Shown in pieces: positions 1-8,785 of a stretch of DNA of 64,000 nucleotides. The stretch is taken from positions 62,001 to 126,000 of the forward strand of contig JAFRHG010000003.1 of assembly GCA_017433375.1 (NCBI GenBank), in the 5' to 3' direction. The first letter of the stretch is position 1; every line of letters begins with the position of its first letter. The stretch is from Bacillota bacterium (lineage in GTDB: Bacteria > Bacillota > Clostridia > Peptostreptococcales > Anaerovoracaceae). Both the position numbers and the translations under genes were made by a program. Under the pieces are notes generated by a model. That model was not told the origin of the DNA. It searched no databases and saw nothing but the letters and a program-made list of their open reading frames with translations.

Positions 1-11
1 AGGAGAACAAC

Positions 12-1280
12 ATGAAGGTAATGGTAGTCGGCGGCGGAGGCCGTGAACATGCGATTATCCGCAAGCTGAAGGAGAACCCCAACATCGAAATCATCTACGC
101 CCTGCCGGGAAACGGCGGCATCGCGGCGGACGCGGAGTGCGTGCCTATCGGCGCCAAGGATATTGACGCCATCGCCGCTTTCGGCCGGGAGAAGGCCATC
201 GACTTCGCCGTGGTGGCTCCCGACGATCCCCTGGCCATGGGCTGCGTTGATGCCCTGAACGGGGAAGGTATCCGCTGCTTCGGACCGACGAAGGACGCGG
301 CCATCATCGAGGCCAGCAAGGTCTTCGCCAAAAACCTGATGAAGAAGTACGGCATCCCTACGGCAGCCTACGAGGTCTTCACCGACATGGAGGAGGCCCT
401 GGCCTATCTGGAGAAGGCGCCTGTTCCCACGGTGATCAAAGCCGACGGGCTGGCCCTGGGCAAGGGCGTGATCATCGCCCAGACCAGGGAGGAGGCACGC
501 CAGGCCGTGCGCTCCATGATGGAGGAAAAGAAGTTCGGCGCCAGCGGCGATCAGATCGTCATTGAGGAGTTCCTCACCGGACCGGAAGTCTCCGTGCTTT
601 CCTTTACCGACGGCAAAACCATCGTGCCCATGGTATCCTCCCAGGACCACAAGCGCGCCCAGGACGGGGACCAGGGACTGAACACCGGCGGCATGGGCGT
701 GGTGGCGCCCAATCCCTGGTACACGCCCCAGATGGCGGACCGGTGCATGAAGGAGATCTTCCGCCCCACGGTGGAGGCCATGAACGCCGAAGGCAGGACC
801 TTCCGCGGATGCCTCTATTTCGGCCTTATGATCACGGAAAACGGGCCGAAGGTCATCGAATACAACTGCCGCTTCGGCGATCCGGAAACCCAGGTGGTGT
901 TGCCTTTGCTCGAGAGCGATCTGCTCACCATCATGGAGGCGACCGCCGACGGGCGTCTGGATGAGGTGGAGGTGAAATTCTCCGACCGGTATTCCTGCTG
1001 TGTGGTCATGGCCTCCGGCGGATACCCGGTCAGTTACGAGAAGGGATTCCCCCTGGATATCGGGCCTATGGATGAGGGCGTGGAGGTCTTCATCGCCGGC
1101 GCGAAGCTGGAGGAGGGGAGACTGGTCACCTCCGGCGGACGGGTCCTGGGCGTGACGGCCATGGCGGACAGCCTGGAGGGCGCTATACAAAAGGCCTACG
1201 CCAATGTGGAAAAGATTCACTTTGAGAAGGCGTTTTACCGGCACGACATCGGCCGGAAGGCGCTGGAGCATATCCGATAA
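12..1280 (+). CDS. purD: Phosphoribosylamine--glycine ligase
   Basis: Catalyses the ATP-dependent joining of glycine to 5-phosphoribosylamine, step two of purine synthesis, in the cytoplasm. The 422-residue product has the usual family length. It starts with the GGGGREHAI motif of the N-terminal domain, has ATP-grasp features (VIKADGLALGKG near residue 143) and the conserved EYNCRFGDPETQ segment near 285. The ATG follows AGGAG at 1-5 with a six-base gap. It is 37 bp upstream of purL and is probably the downstream part of a pur operon whose earlier genes lie outside the window. A copy of the GCAAAGGCAA decamer is read on the minus strand at 900-909, where the coding strand uses two TTG leucine codons unlike the surrounding CTG. 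Confidence 0.97.
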   Translation: MKVMVVGGGGREHAIIRKLKENPNIEIIYALPGNGGIAADAECVPIGAKDIDAIAAFGREKAIDFAVVAPDDPLAMGCVDALNGEGIRCFGPTKDAAIIEASKVFAKNLMKKYGIPTAAYEVFTDMEEALAYLEKAPVPTVIKADGLALGKGVIIAQTREEARQAVRSMMEEKKFGASGDQIVIEEFLTGPEVSVLSFTDGKTIVPMVSSQDHKRAQDGDQGLNTGGMGVVAPNPWYTPQMADRCMKEIFRPTVEAMNAEGRTFRGCLYFGLMITENGPKVIEYNCRFGDPETQVVLPLLESDLLTIMEATADGRLDEVEVKFSDRYSCCVVMASGGYPVSYEKGFPLDIGPMDEGVEVFIAGAKLEEGRLVTSGGRVLGVTAMADSLEGAIQKAYANVEKIHFEKAFYRHDIGRKALEHIR

Positions 1281-1317
1281 TCGCGGCATTAGGGTTGAGC
1301 CGGAAAGGAAAATAGCG

Positions 1318-4300
1318 ATGGTATTCAGAGTTTATGTGGAGAAGAAGGAAGCCGCGGCGGCCGAGGCAAAGGCAATGCTGTCGGAGATCAGAACGTTCCT
1401 GGGCATCGACAGCGTCCGCAATGTGCGGATCCTGAACCGGTACGATGTGGAGGACGTGGATCCCGAACTGTTTGACGCCTGCATCGGAAGCGTGTTTTCC
1501 GAGCCCCAGGTGGATAAGGTCTATGCCAGCCTGGGGGAGGCCGGCGTGGAGGGGCTTTCCCTCTTTGCCGTGGAGGCGCTGCCCGGGCAGTTTGACCAGC
1601 GGGCGGATTCCGCGGCCCAGTGCATCCAGATCATCTCCCAGAAGGAGCGGCCCCTGGTGGCCTACGCCAAGATCTACGCCCTGGAGGGTGAGATCAGCGG
1701 GGAGGAACTGGAGGCGGTCAAGAGCCACGTGATCAATCCTGTGGAGACCCGGGAAGCGGGCCTTGAAGAAGCGGACACCCTGAAGGTGGTCTACGACAGG
1801 CCTGCCGATGTGGCCGTGATCGAAGGCTTCAATACCCTGGAGGAGGACGGTCTCAAGGCTATGATCGACGATCTGGGCCTGGCCATGGACCTGGGGGACA
1901 TCCGTGTCTGTCAGGAATACTTCCGTCAGGAGAACCGTCCGCCCACGCTGACGGAGATCCGCATGATCGACACCTACTGGTCCGACCACTGCCGGCACAC
2001 CACCTTTAATACGGTGATCGACCACGTTGATTTCGAGGACGATGTGCTGCGGAAGGCCTACGAGGATTATCTGGATACCCGGAAGAAGCTGAACCGGACC
2101 AAGCCGGTGACCCTGATGGATATCGGCACCATTGCGGCCAAGGCCCTGAAGGCGGAAGGCCGGATGGAAGGTCTGGACGAATCGGAGGAGATCAACGCCT
2201 GCACGGTGAAGATCAAAGCCCGTATCGACGGAAAGGATGAAGACTGGCTCCTCCTGTTCAAGAACGAGACCCACAACCATCCCACGGAGATCGAACCCTT
2301 CGGCGGCGCGGCCACCTGCATCGGCGGCGCCATCCGTGATCCTCTGTCGGGAAGGGCGTATGTCTATTCCGCCATGCGCATCACCGGCGCGGCGGATCCC
2401 CTGAAACCTCTGGAAGAGACTATGGAAGGCAAGCTGCCCCAGCGGAGGATCGTCACCTCGGCGGCGGACGGCTATTCTTCCTACGGCAACCAGATCGGCG
2501 TGACCACGGGCCTGGTGGAGGAAATCTATCACGACGGCTTCGCGGCCAAGCACATGGAACTGGGAGCGGTGATCGGCGCCGCTCCGGCGGAGAACGTGGT
2601 GCGGGAGAAACCCGCTCCCGGGGACCTGGTCATCCTTCTCGGCGGACGGACCGGACGGGACGGCTGCGGCGGAGCGACGGGCTCCTCCAAGTCCCACGAT
2701 GTGTCCTCCCTGGAGAGCTGCGGGGCCGAGGTGCAAAAGGGCAACGCCCCCGAAGAGAGAAAGCTGCAGCGGCTGTTCCGCAATGGGGAAGCTTCCCGGA
2801 TGATCCGGCGGTGCAACGACTTCGGCGCCGGCGGCGTGTCTGTTGCCATCGGCGAGCTGGCCGACGGGCTGGACATCAATCTGGATGTGGTGCCCAGAAA
2901 GTACGAGGGACTGGACGGCACGGAGCTGGCCATCAGCGAATCTCAGGAACGGATGGCTGTGGTCATCGCCCCGGAAAACCGGGACCGGTTCCTTGAACTG
3001 GCGGCGGAGGAGAACCTGGAGGCTACGGTGGTAGCCAGGGTGACGGAGGATCCCCGGCTGGTCATGCACTGGCGGGGAAAGACCATCGTGGACATCGCCC
3101 GCAGTTTCCTGGATTCCAACGGTGCGGACAAGCACATCACCGTGGAGGCCCCGGCGGCGGCTATGCCCAGGAAGGAGACTCCGGCCGGATTCACCGAGGG
3201 TATGAAGGCCCTGGCGGCGGATCTGAACGTCTGCTCCCGGCAGGGGCTGTCCGAGAAATTCGACTCCACCATCGGCGCGGGCACGGTGCTCATGCCCTTC
3301 GGCGGACGGTTCCAGAAGACCCCGCCTCAGGTGATGGCCCAGAAGATCTCTGTGGAGGACAGCACGTCGTCCACGGTTTCCCTCATGTCCTGGGGGTATA
3401 ATCCGTACATTTCCGAGGCCAGCCCCTATCACGGCGCCTATCTGGCCGTGGTGGATTCCCTCTGCCGCCTGATCGCGGCCGGCGGAGGATCGGAGGCCGT
3501 CTATCTCAGCTTCCAGGAGTACTTCGAGAAGCTGGGAAGGGAGCCGAAGCGGTGGGGCAAACCCTTCGCCGCGCTGCTGGGCGCCTTCCGTGCCCAGATG
3601 GGACTGGGGGCAGCGGCCATCGGCGGCAAGGATTCCATGAGCGGATCCTTTGAGGACATTCACGTTCCGCCGACCCTGGTTTCCTTCGCTGTCACCTGCG
3701 AGGAGGCGGAGAGGATCATTTCTCCGGAGTTCAAGGGCGCCGGTCATCCTGTCTGGCTCATCGAGCCGGCCGTCAACGGGGAAGGGCTTCCCGATACGGA
3801 TTCCCTGAAGGGGATCTTTGAAGTAATAAAGAAAATGAACGGGGAAAAGGCGGTCCTTTCCGCCTGGACACCGGGATTCGGCGGTATCGCCGAGGGCATC
3901 GTGAAGATGGGCCTGGGCAACGGTATCGGATTTGCCTTTGCAGAGGAAGACGGGGCCGGCCTGTCCAGCCTGTTCGGATGGAACTACGGCGCATTCCTCG
4001 TGGAGACAGAGGCGGATATGGACGGGGCAGCCCTGGACGGGGAAATTGCCTCCGCCGGCGGAAACTGCCGGCTCCTGGGACAGACGGCGGAGGACGGTAT
4101 GATCTCCCGCGGAGAAGAGTCGGTCAGCCTGGAGGAGCTGCAGAGGATCTCCGAAGGCGTGCTGGAGTCCGTCTACCCCCTGAACATCGAAACACAGAAA
4201 CAGGAGCTGCCCGATCTTCGCTGGGACCGTGAGGAACATGGCGCGGCCTGTCCGGCACCGGCTGTGCGGACGGCCAGACCGAAGGTGCTGATCCCGGCCT

Positions 4301-5073
4301 TCCCGGGCACAAACTGCGAATACGATTCCGCCCGCGCCTTCGCTGAGGCCGGCGCGGAACCGCAGATCCAGGTGATCCGGAACCTGACGGCAGGGGACAT
4401 CTCCCGGTCCGTAGAGGACTTTGCCGCATCCCTTAAGGATGCCCAGATGTTCTTCATTCCCGGCGGATTCTCCGGCGGCGATGAACCCGATGGTTCGGGC
4501 AAGTTCATCACGGCCTTCTTCCGCAACCCGAAGGTAAAGGAAGCGGTGGAAGAACTTCTGGATCAGCGGGGCGGACTGGCCGCCGGCATCTGCAACGGAT
4601 TCCAGGCCCTGATCAAGCTGGGGCTGATCCCCTTCGGAAAGATCGTGGATACGGACGAGAACTGCCCGACCCTGACCCTGAATGAGATCGGACGGCACCA
4701 GTCGAAGCTGGTCCGGATCCGGGTGGCTTCCAATCTTTCGCCCTGGCTGGCAAAGGCGGAGCTGGGCGGTATATATACCGTACCCGTATCCCACGGGGAG
4801 GGACGGCTGATCGCGCCGCCCGATGTGCTGAAGGATCTGGCGGAAAAGGGTCAGATCGCCACTCAGTACGTGGACGCCGAGGGCGGCCCGTCGGATGACA
4901 TCCGGTACAATCCCAACGGCTCCATGTACGCCATCGAGGGCATGACCTCTCCCGATGGACGGGTATTCGGCAAAATGGGTCATGCGGAACGGACAGGCAG
5001 CTGCCTGTATAAGAACGTGCCGGGACGCTACGATATGGAGATGTTCCGGTCAGCGGTGGAATTCTTTCGGTAG
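1318..5073 (+). CDS. purL: Phosphoribosylformylglycinamidine synthase, single-chain
   Basis: Converts FGAR to FGAM with glutamine and ATP in purine synthesis. The 1251-residue chain combines an N-terminal PurS-like domain, the synthase core (DTYWSDHCRHTTF near residue 220) and a C-terminal class I glutaminase domain with nucleophile Cys1092 in GICNGFQ and His1159/Glu1161 in VSHGEG. An upstream in-frame ATG at 1204 lies inside purD; the ATG at 1318 is chosen because GGAAAGGA precedes it and MVFRVYVEKK matches the expected start of clostridial single-chain PurL. Its last 24 bp overlap, tail to tail, the end of the minus-strand gene at 5050-6951. GCAAAGGCAA sites lie at 1366-1375 and, inverted, at 3932-3941. 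Confidence 0.96.
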   Translation: MVFRVYVEKKEAAAAEAKAMLSEIRTFLGIDSVRNVRILNRYDVEDVDPELFDACIGSVFSEPQVDKVYASLGEAGVEGLSLFAVEALPGQFDQRADSAAQCIQIISQKERPLVAYAKIYALEGEISGEELEAVKSHVINPVETREAGLEEADTLKVVYDRPADVAVIEGFNTLEEDGLKAMIDDLGLAMDLGDIRVCQEYFRQENRPPTLTEIRMIDTYWSDHCRHTTFNTVIDHVDFEDDVLRKAYEDYLDTRKKLNRTKPVTLMDIGTIAAKALKAEGRMEGLDESEEINACTVKIKARIDGKDEDWLLLFKNETHNHPTEIEPFGGAATCIGGAIRDPLSGRAYVYSAMRITGAADPLKPLEETMEGKLPQRRIVTSAADGYSSYGNQIGVTTGLVEEIYHDGFAAKHMELGAVIGAAPAENVVREKPAPGDLVILLGGRTGRDGCGGATGSSKSHDVSSLESCGAEVQKGNAPEERKLQRLFRNGEASRMIRRCNDFGAGGVSVAIGELADGLDINLDVVPRKYEGLDGTELAISESQERMAVVIAPENRDRFLELAAEENLEATVVARVTEDPRLVMHWRGKTIVDIARSFLDSNGADKHITVEAPAAAMPRKETPAGFTEGMKALAADLNVCSRQGLSEKFDSTIGAGTVLMPFGGRFQKTPPQVMAQKISVEDSTSSTVSLMSWGYNPYISEASPYHGAYLAVVDSLCRLIAAGGGSEAVYLSFQEYFEKLGREPKRWGKPFAALLGAFRAQMGLGAAAIGGKDSMSGSFEDIHVPPTLVSFAVTCEEAERIISPEFKGAGHPVWLIEPAVNGEGLPDTDSLKGIFEVIKKMNGEKAVLSAWTPGFGGIAEGIVKMGLGNGIGFAFAEEDGAGLSSLFGWNYGAFLVETEADMDGAALDGEIASAGGNCRLLGQTAEDGMISRGEESVSLEELQRISEGVLESVYPLNIETQKQELPDLRWDREEHGAACPAPAVRTARPKVLIPAFPGTNCEYDSARAFAEAGAEPQIQVIRNLTAGDISRSVEDFAASLKDAQMFFIPGGFSGGDEPDGSGKFITAFFRNPKVKEAVEELLDQRGGLAAGICNGFQALIKLGLIPFGKIVDTDENCPTLTLNEIGRHQSKLVRIRVASNLSPWLAKAELGGIYTVPVSHGEGRLIAPPDVLKDLAEKGQIATQYVDAEGGPSDDIRYNPNGSMYAIEGMTSPDGRVFGKMGHAERTGSCLYKNVPGRYDMEMFRSAVEFFR

Positions 5074-6951
5074 ACCGGCATCGTCCGGCGGAAGGCCGGC
5101 GCTGAAATCCAGCGCGCCCATGTCGGTGATGCCTTTCCCCGTATGGGGATGGAAGTGGGCATAGACCACATCGGTACAGAAGGCCGCGATCAGGACCACG
5201 GTGATGGTCCGCAGCACCTTGTGGTTGATCCTCATGAACCAGCTGTCCAGAAGGGGAGCCAGGAAGTAGACGACCATGGAGCCGAGAGCGGCAAAGGCAA
5301 AGAGCCCTTCGGCACAGATGCGGCCGTCAAGATTGAGGAAATAGCCGCTGTAGTCCCACCAGCGCATGCCGGTGGATTTCTCCAGGAAGTAGGAAGTGAA
5401 GTATTCCACGGCGTCGCTGACAAGGGCGATAGAGAGGAACTCCAGCACCGGCTTGGTCCGCAGCTTGCAGACGACCACCAGGATCATGGTGCCGCCGAAA
5501 CCGTAGATGGGTATCCAGGGGCCGTAGAGGGTGCCCCGGTTGACGAACTCGCCGGTCTGGATGACGAAGAGGATGACCTCCCAGATCCAGCCTATAAAGG
5601 CGAAGAGGAAGAACATCAGCGCCAGGTTCCAGGCGGTATAGCAGCGGATGAAGCTTGTCTGGACCCGGTGCACCAGGGCCTCGCTGCGGTAGCGGGGATC
5701 CAGGCGGTCGGGATAGGCCAGCCCGTGGATGACATCCACAGCGCCGGACAGATGGTACTCCCGGTTCTGGTGATTCTGGTATTCTTCTTTTCCCTCCAGG
5801 CTGCCGACCCACATGCCCAGGTTCTCGGCGAAGAACTTCTTCACGCCGGTCAGAACGAAGGGATGCTCGTCCAGATACTCCTGTTCTTTTTCAATATCCT
5901 TATAGATGGAACGGAGGCGATATTCCTCCGCGTGTTCATAGAGGTATGTGTCATCCAGCATCTCCGTTCCGGGGATGCTGTTTTCAATGGCCAGCTTCCG
6001 CACATAGGCATAGTACTCGGACACGGATGCCATCTTATAGGGCCCGTAGAGAAAAATGTTCAGGAATCCGCCGGTGAGGAATCCCAGGGCCAGCCATCCG
6101 ATGAAAGTGAGTTCCAGTTTGAAGCATTCGATCTTGTGGCCGTCCATCATCCGCCGGGAAAGGGTGAGGGCCTCCATGGGCCGGATGTCCGGGTTCTCCG
6201 CGACGATAAAGGGCACGAGGTAATAGGAATACCGCTTGATGACGGCGCCGGCGATGGTCAGGAACCAGAGGAAGTAGAAGAAGTCCATGGCGACGATGCA
6301 CAGGGACGCCCGTACCCACCGCTGGGCGTGCTTCAGGTGAAAGATATGATAGAAGGGGACCTTGTCATAGGTCCTTGCCTCCAGGAACATTCTGCGCATC
6401 ATGACCCGGTAGGGATCCCGTATGCCGACAAACACCAGGGTAAAGATCAGAATGGCCAGGATCACGAAGATGATGAGGCTGACCTCCGGGGATTTGGTGA
6501 TGGTGAAGATGGACTGGAGGACTTTGACGTAGAGGTGCCCCGAGGTAACGGTGTTGACGAGGGCAGCCAGAACGCCCTGGGTATGGCCCAGGACCGAGCC
6601 GCCGGAAGTGGAGAACTGCTCCTCCAGCTGATCGGAAAGATCGATGCCTTCCACCACATTGCCGCTAAGGATGTCCGCCAGAACTTCCGCGCCCGGGTCT
6701 TCAAAGTGGTCGCTGATTCCCATGGGCTGGACGGTGGGAAGGAGGCTCCGGTTTTCGGTGATATGCATGAACAGAGCCTCTTCGGAGAATTCAGCTCCCA
6801 GAAGAATCCCGATCATGATCAGGATCAGAAGCAGGCCGTAGTGCTTTTTCAAGGTTTTTCGGCCGCTTCGCCGGAACTCCCGTATCTCATCGAACCTTAA
6901 AATGAGATTCTCTTCTTTTGCTGTGGCCATGTCCTCCGGTGCCTTGTCCAT
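5050..6951 (-). CDS. Membrane protein: DUF975-like region plus putative ABC-transporter type IV (CmpB) domain
   Basis: The 633-residue product is an integral membrane protein of unknown transport substrate. A short cytoplasmic N-terminus is followed by a hydrophobic segment (YGLLLILIMIGILLG, about 40-54) and a membrane region resembling DUF975 proteins to about residue 320. A charged linker follows, then a second membrane block from about 430 with the FIGWIWEVI and NRGTLYGPWIPIYG signatures of the putative ABC-transporter type IV family. No ATPase gene is adjacent, so an actual ABC transporter role is unproven. The start has AAAGGA six bases upstream and a consensus-like promoter (separate entry). 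Its 3' end overlaps purL by 24 bp in convergent orientation. Confidence 0.75.
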   Translation of the reverse strand: MDKAPEDMATAKEENLILRFDEIREFRRSGRKTLKKHYGLLLILIMIGILLGAEFSEEALFMHITENRSLLPTVQPMGISDHFEDPGAEVLADILSGNVVEGIDLSDQLEEQFSTSGGSVLGHTQGVLAALVNTVTSGHLYVKVLQSIFTITKSPEVSLIIFVILAILIFTLVFVGIRDPYRVMMRRMFLEARTYDKVPFYHIFHLKHAQRWVRASLCIVAMDFFYFLWFLTIAGAVIKRYSYYLVPFIVAENPDIRPMEALTLSRRMMDGHKIECFKLELTFIGWLALGFLTGGFLNIFLYGPYKMASVSEYYAYVRKLAIENSIPGTEMLDDTYLYEHAEEYRLRSIYKDIEKEQEYLDEHPFVLTGVKKFFAENLGMWVGSLEGKEEYQNHQNREYHLSGAVDVIHGLAYPDRLDPRYRSEALVHRVQTSFIRCYTAWNLALMFFLFAFIGWIWEVILFVIQTGEFVNRGTLYGPWIPIYGFGGTMILVVVCKLRTKPVLEFLSIALVSDAVEYFTSYFLEKSTGMRWWDYSGYFLNLDGRICAEGLFAFAALGSMVVYFLAPLLDSWFMRINHKVLRTITVVLIAAFCTDVVYAHFHPHTGKGITDMGALDFSAGLPPDDAGLPKEFHR

Positions 6952-7001
6952 GAGTTATCCTTTCGTTACTCCGCAGAGATGTTTCACTGTCATACGCCAT
7001 C

Positions 7002-7030
7002 AGTATACTCAAAGTGGATTGCCGATTCAA
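7002..7030 (-). promoter_or_regulatory. Sigma-A-type promoter for the 5050-6951 membrane protein gene
   Basis: On the minus strand, TTGAAT (7030-7025) and TATACT (7007-7002) are separated by 17 bases. The predicted start site is about 45 bases upstream of the ATG at 6951. No other gene could use it. Confidence 0.6.
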
Positions 7031-7060
7031 CAGGAATTCCACGGGAAATGTTGAAATGGC

Positions 7061-7089
7061 TTGCATTGCCTTTGCGGATATGGTAGTAT
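7061..7089 (+). promoter_or_regulatory. Sigma-A-type promoter for rpsO
   Basis: TTGCAT (7061-7066) and TAGTAT (7084-7089) are 17 bases apart, about 90 bases before the rpsO start codon. The spacer contains an intergenic copy of the TTGCCTTTGC decamer (7066-7075), which touches the -35 box. Confidence 0.6.
7066..7075 (-). repeat. Intergenic copy of the dispersed GCAAAGGCAA decamer
   Basis: One of 19 exact copies in the window and one of only two outside genes. It lies in the promoter spacer of rpsO, so it cannot be explained by protein sequence or codon choice. Confidence 0.8.
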
Positions 7090-7099
7090 GCACGATGTG

Positions 7100-7175
7100 A
7101 GTTTACCTGCCGCTGAGTCGGACGACACTCCGACGTCGGACCCGGCCGCAGGCGTATGACAAAAAGGAGGACAAT
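7100..7175 (+). promoter_or_regulatory. Structured rpsO leader, candidate S15 autoregulatory RNA
   Basis: The untranslated leader folds on paper into a closing stem CCTGC (7106-7110) with GCAGG (7148-7152). Inside it a hairpin pairs GTCGGA (7117-7122) with TCCGAC (7129-7134). A second GTCGGA (7135-7140) repeats the first arm and could compete with it. Autoregulatory leaders bound by S15 are established for rpsO in several bacteria; that this one works that way is inference. AAAGGAGG precedes the ATG. Confidence 0.5.
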
Positions 7176-7442
7176 ATGATCACTACGGAAAAGAAAGCGG
7201 AAATCATCAAAGAGTATCAGACCAAAGAAGGCGATACCGGATCCCCGGAAGTTCAGGTTGCCATTCTGACCTACCGGATCAACGATCTGAACGAGCACCT
7301 GAAGGTGCACAAGAAGGACCACCACTCCAGAAGAGGACTGCTGAAGATGGTCGGACAGAGAAGAAACCTGCTCAACTATCTGAGGGAGAACGATCTGGAC
7401 AGATACAGAAGCCTGATCGCCCGTCTGGGTCTGAGAAAATAA
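7176..7442 (+). CDS. rpsO: 30S ribosomal protein S15
   Basis: The 88-residue protein binds 16S rRNA early in 30S assembly. It has the family's length and signatures: the N-terminal [23 protein letters not shown], here split as KAEIIKEY and [10 protein letters not shown], the [19 protein letters not shown] segment and the terminal LIARLGLRK. The start codon is preceded by AAAGGAGG. It is transcribed from its own promoter through a structured leader and is followed directly by a hairpin terminator. rpsO and pnp are commonly neighbours; here a polysaccharide deacetylase gene lies between them. Confidence 0.98.
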   Translation: MITTEKKAEIIKEYQTKEGDTGSPEVQVAILTYRINDLNEHLKVHKKDHHSRRGLLKMVGQRRNLLNYLRENDLDRYRSLIARLGLRK

Positions 7443-7455
7443 CGAAGTGAGAAAG

Positions 7456-7486
7456 TCAGGTGGGACACTTGTCCCGCCTGATTTTT
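7456..7486 (+). terminator. Rho-independent terminator after rpsO
   Basis: TCAGGTGGGAC and GTCCCGCCTGA form an 11-bp stem with one T-G wobble around an ACTT-type loop, followed by a run of T at 7482-7486. Confidence 0.85.
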
Positions 7487-7511
7487 GCATAATATTTGAA
7501 GAGGGACATCC

Positions 7512-8690
7512 ATGGATCGACGGGAAAAACGCTACCAGAAACAGAAGCTGCGCCGCAAGGTGCTCCTTTTGCTTGCCGCGGTGATCGCCCTGGCGGTGAT
7601 CTTCGGGCTCTTCTGGTCCGGTGTGATTTTCCAGGGGCTGCTGAAGCCGGGGAAGGCGGAGAACCTGAGCGCCAAGGTCCGGTACGCCGATGTCACCCTG
7701 TCCTGGGACAAGGCGAAGAACGCAGACGGATACATCATCTATGAGAAGAAGGGTGATGAAGATCCGGTCATGGTGGGCAAGGCCATCGGCGGCAAGGACT
7801 GCTCCTATGCCGTCGAGGACTACACCAAGGATGAGCCCCATGAGTATTTCATCACGGCGTACAAATACAACCGCTTTCGTGACCGGGATTTCGAAGGGGA
7901 GCCTTCGGATACGGTGACGGCGGAGTACGATTCCTCAAAGTACGCCCAGAAGATACCCATCCTGGCCTATCATCAGGTCCTGCCCGCGGGCAGGAAGGCC
8001 AGCACAGGACTGGCTATTCCGGCGGACCGGTTTGACGAGCAGATGAGGTTTCTCCACGACAACGGCTTTACGACCCTGACCCTGGACGAGTTCCGCCAGT
8101 GGCACGCCGGCAAGCTGGAGGTCCCGCCCAAGAGCTGCGTGGTCACCTTTGACGACGGTTTTTACGGCACCTATTATCTGGCCTATCCCATCATCAAAAA
8201 GTATGACCAGGCGGCGGTGGTGTTCTGCATCGGCAAGAACACGGCCGGCGTGACGGATCCCTACACGGAAGATCCGGCGGATAAGAAGAACCACTATGTC
8301 CGGGAAGATGTGATCAACAAAGTGCGGAAGGAGTACCCGAAGTTCGCCTTTGAGAGCCACACCTACGATATGCATAACCGTGTGGACGGGAAGAAGCCGG
8401 CGGTATCCTTCTCCTATGACCAGATCATGGAGGACTGCAAAAAGAATGAGCCTTTCGGCTTCACCTATCTGGCCTATCCCTGGGGAACCTACAGCGACAC
8501 CATGCAGCAGGCGGTGAAGGACAGCGGCTATAAGATGGCTTTCGCCTACCGTCCCTTCTACTACGCCACCAGGGATGATGATACCTACGCGGTCAACCGG
8601 ATCAAGATCAACGGGGACATCCCCATTGAGGAGTTCATCGAGGTGGTCAACGGGAACGCGGAGAAGTACAACAATCCGGACCGAAAATAA
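7512..8690 (+). CDS. Membrane-anchored polysaccharide deacetylase
   Basis: A carbohydrate esterase 4 (NodB-fold) enzyme, probably removing acetyl groups from an envelope glycan outside the cell. The 392-residue chain has a basic N-terminus and one hydrophobic anchor (KVLLLLAAVIALAVIFGLF, about 14-32). A fibronectin type III-like region (about 45-130) precedes the catalytic domain. Catalytic-domain motifs are ILAYHQVLP, VVTFDDGFYGTYYLAYP (metal-binding Asp pair), FESHTYDMH and YLAYPWGTYS. The histidine motif is spaced H-x4-H. The ATG is preceded by GAAGAGGG. The gene sits between rpsO and pnp and is cut off from rpsO by a terminator; its substrate cannot be told from sequence. Confidence 0.85.
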   Translation: MDRREKRYQKQKLRRKVLLLLAAVIALAVIFGLFWSGVIFQGLLKPGKAENLSAKVRYADVTLSWDKAKNADGYIIYEKKGDEDPVMVGKAIGGKDCSYAVEDYTKDEPHEYFITAYKYNRFRDRDFEGEPSDTVTAEYDSSKYAQKIPILAYHQVLPAGRKASTGLAIPADRFDEQMRFLHDNGFTTLTLDEFRQWHAGKLEVPPKSCVVTFDDGFYGTYYLAYPIIKKYDQAAVVFCIGKNTAGVTDPYTEDPADKKNHYVREDVINKVRKEYPKFAFESHTYDMHNRVDGKKPAVSFSYDQIMEDCKKNEPFGFTYLAYPWGTYSDTMQQAVKDSGYKMAFAYRPFYYATRDDDTYAVNRIKINGDIPIEEFIEVVNGNAEKYNNPDRK

Positions 8691-8726
8691 TGAATCAGTT
8701 TTCCGATAGCATTGCGGGCAAATCCG

Positions 8727-8735
8727 TGATACAAT
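8727..8735 (+). promoter_or_regulatory. Extended -10 promoter candidate for pnp
   Basis: TGATACAAT (8727-8735) fits an extended -10 element. No good -35 box is visible at the right distance. It lies about 50 bases before the pnp start. Confidence 0.4.
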
Positions 8736-8785
8736 GTCGGAGTTATGTACGTTGGTAAGAAATTAACAGGAGGTAGTTGTTAATT

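Noticed and set aside
1183-4983. 1266-codon open frame on the minus strand opposite purL
   Set aside because: It is the mirror of a G+C-rich gene with strong third-base bias. The translation is rich in Gly, Arg, His and Gln with no recognisable domain, and purL on the other strand is unmistakable.
5143-6900. 585-codon plus-strand frame opposite the membrane protein
   Set aside because: Highly acidic, His/Gln/Gly-rich, without hydrophobic or domain structure. The minus-strand gene has clear membrane segments and family motifs.
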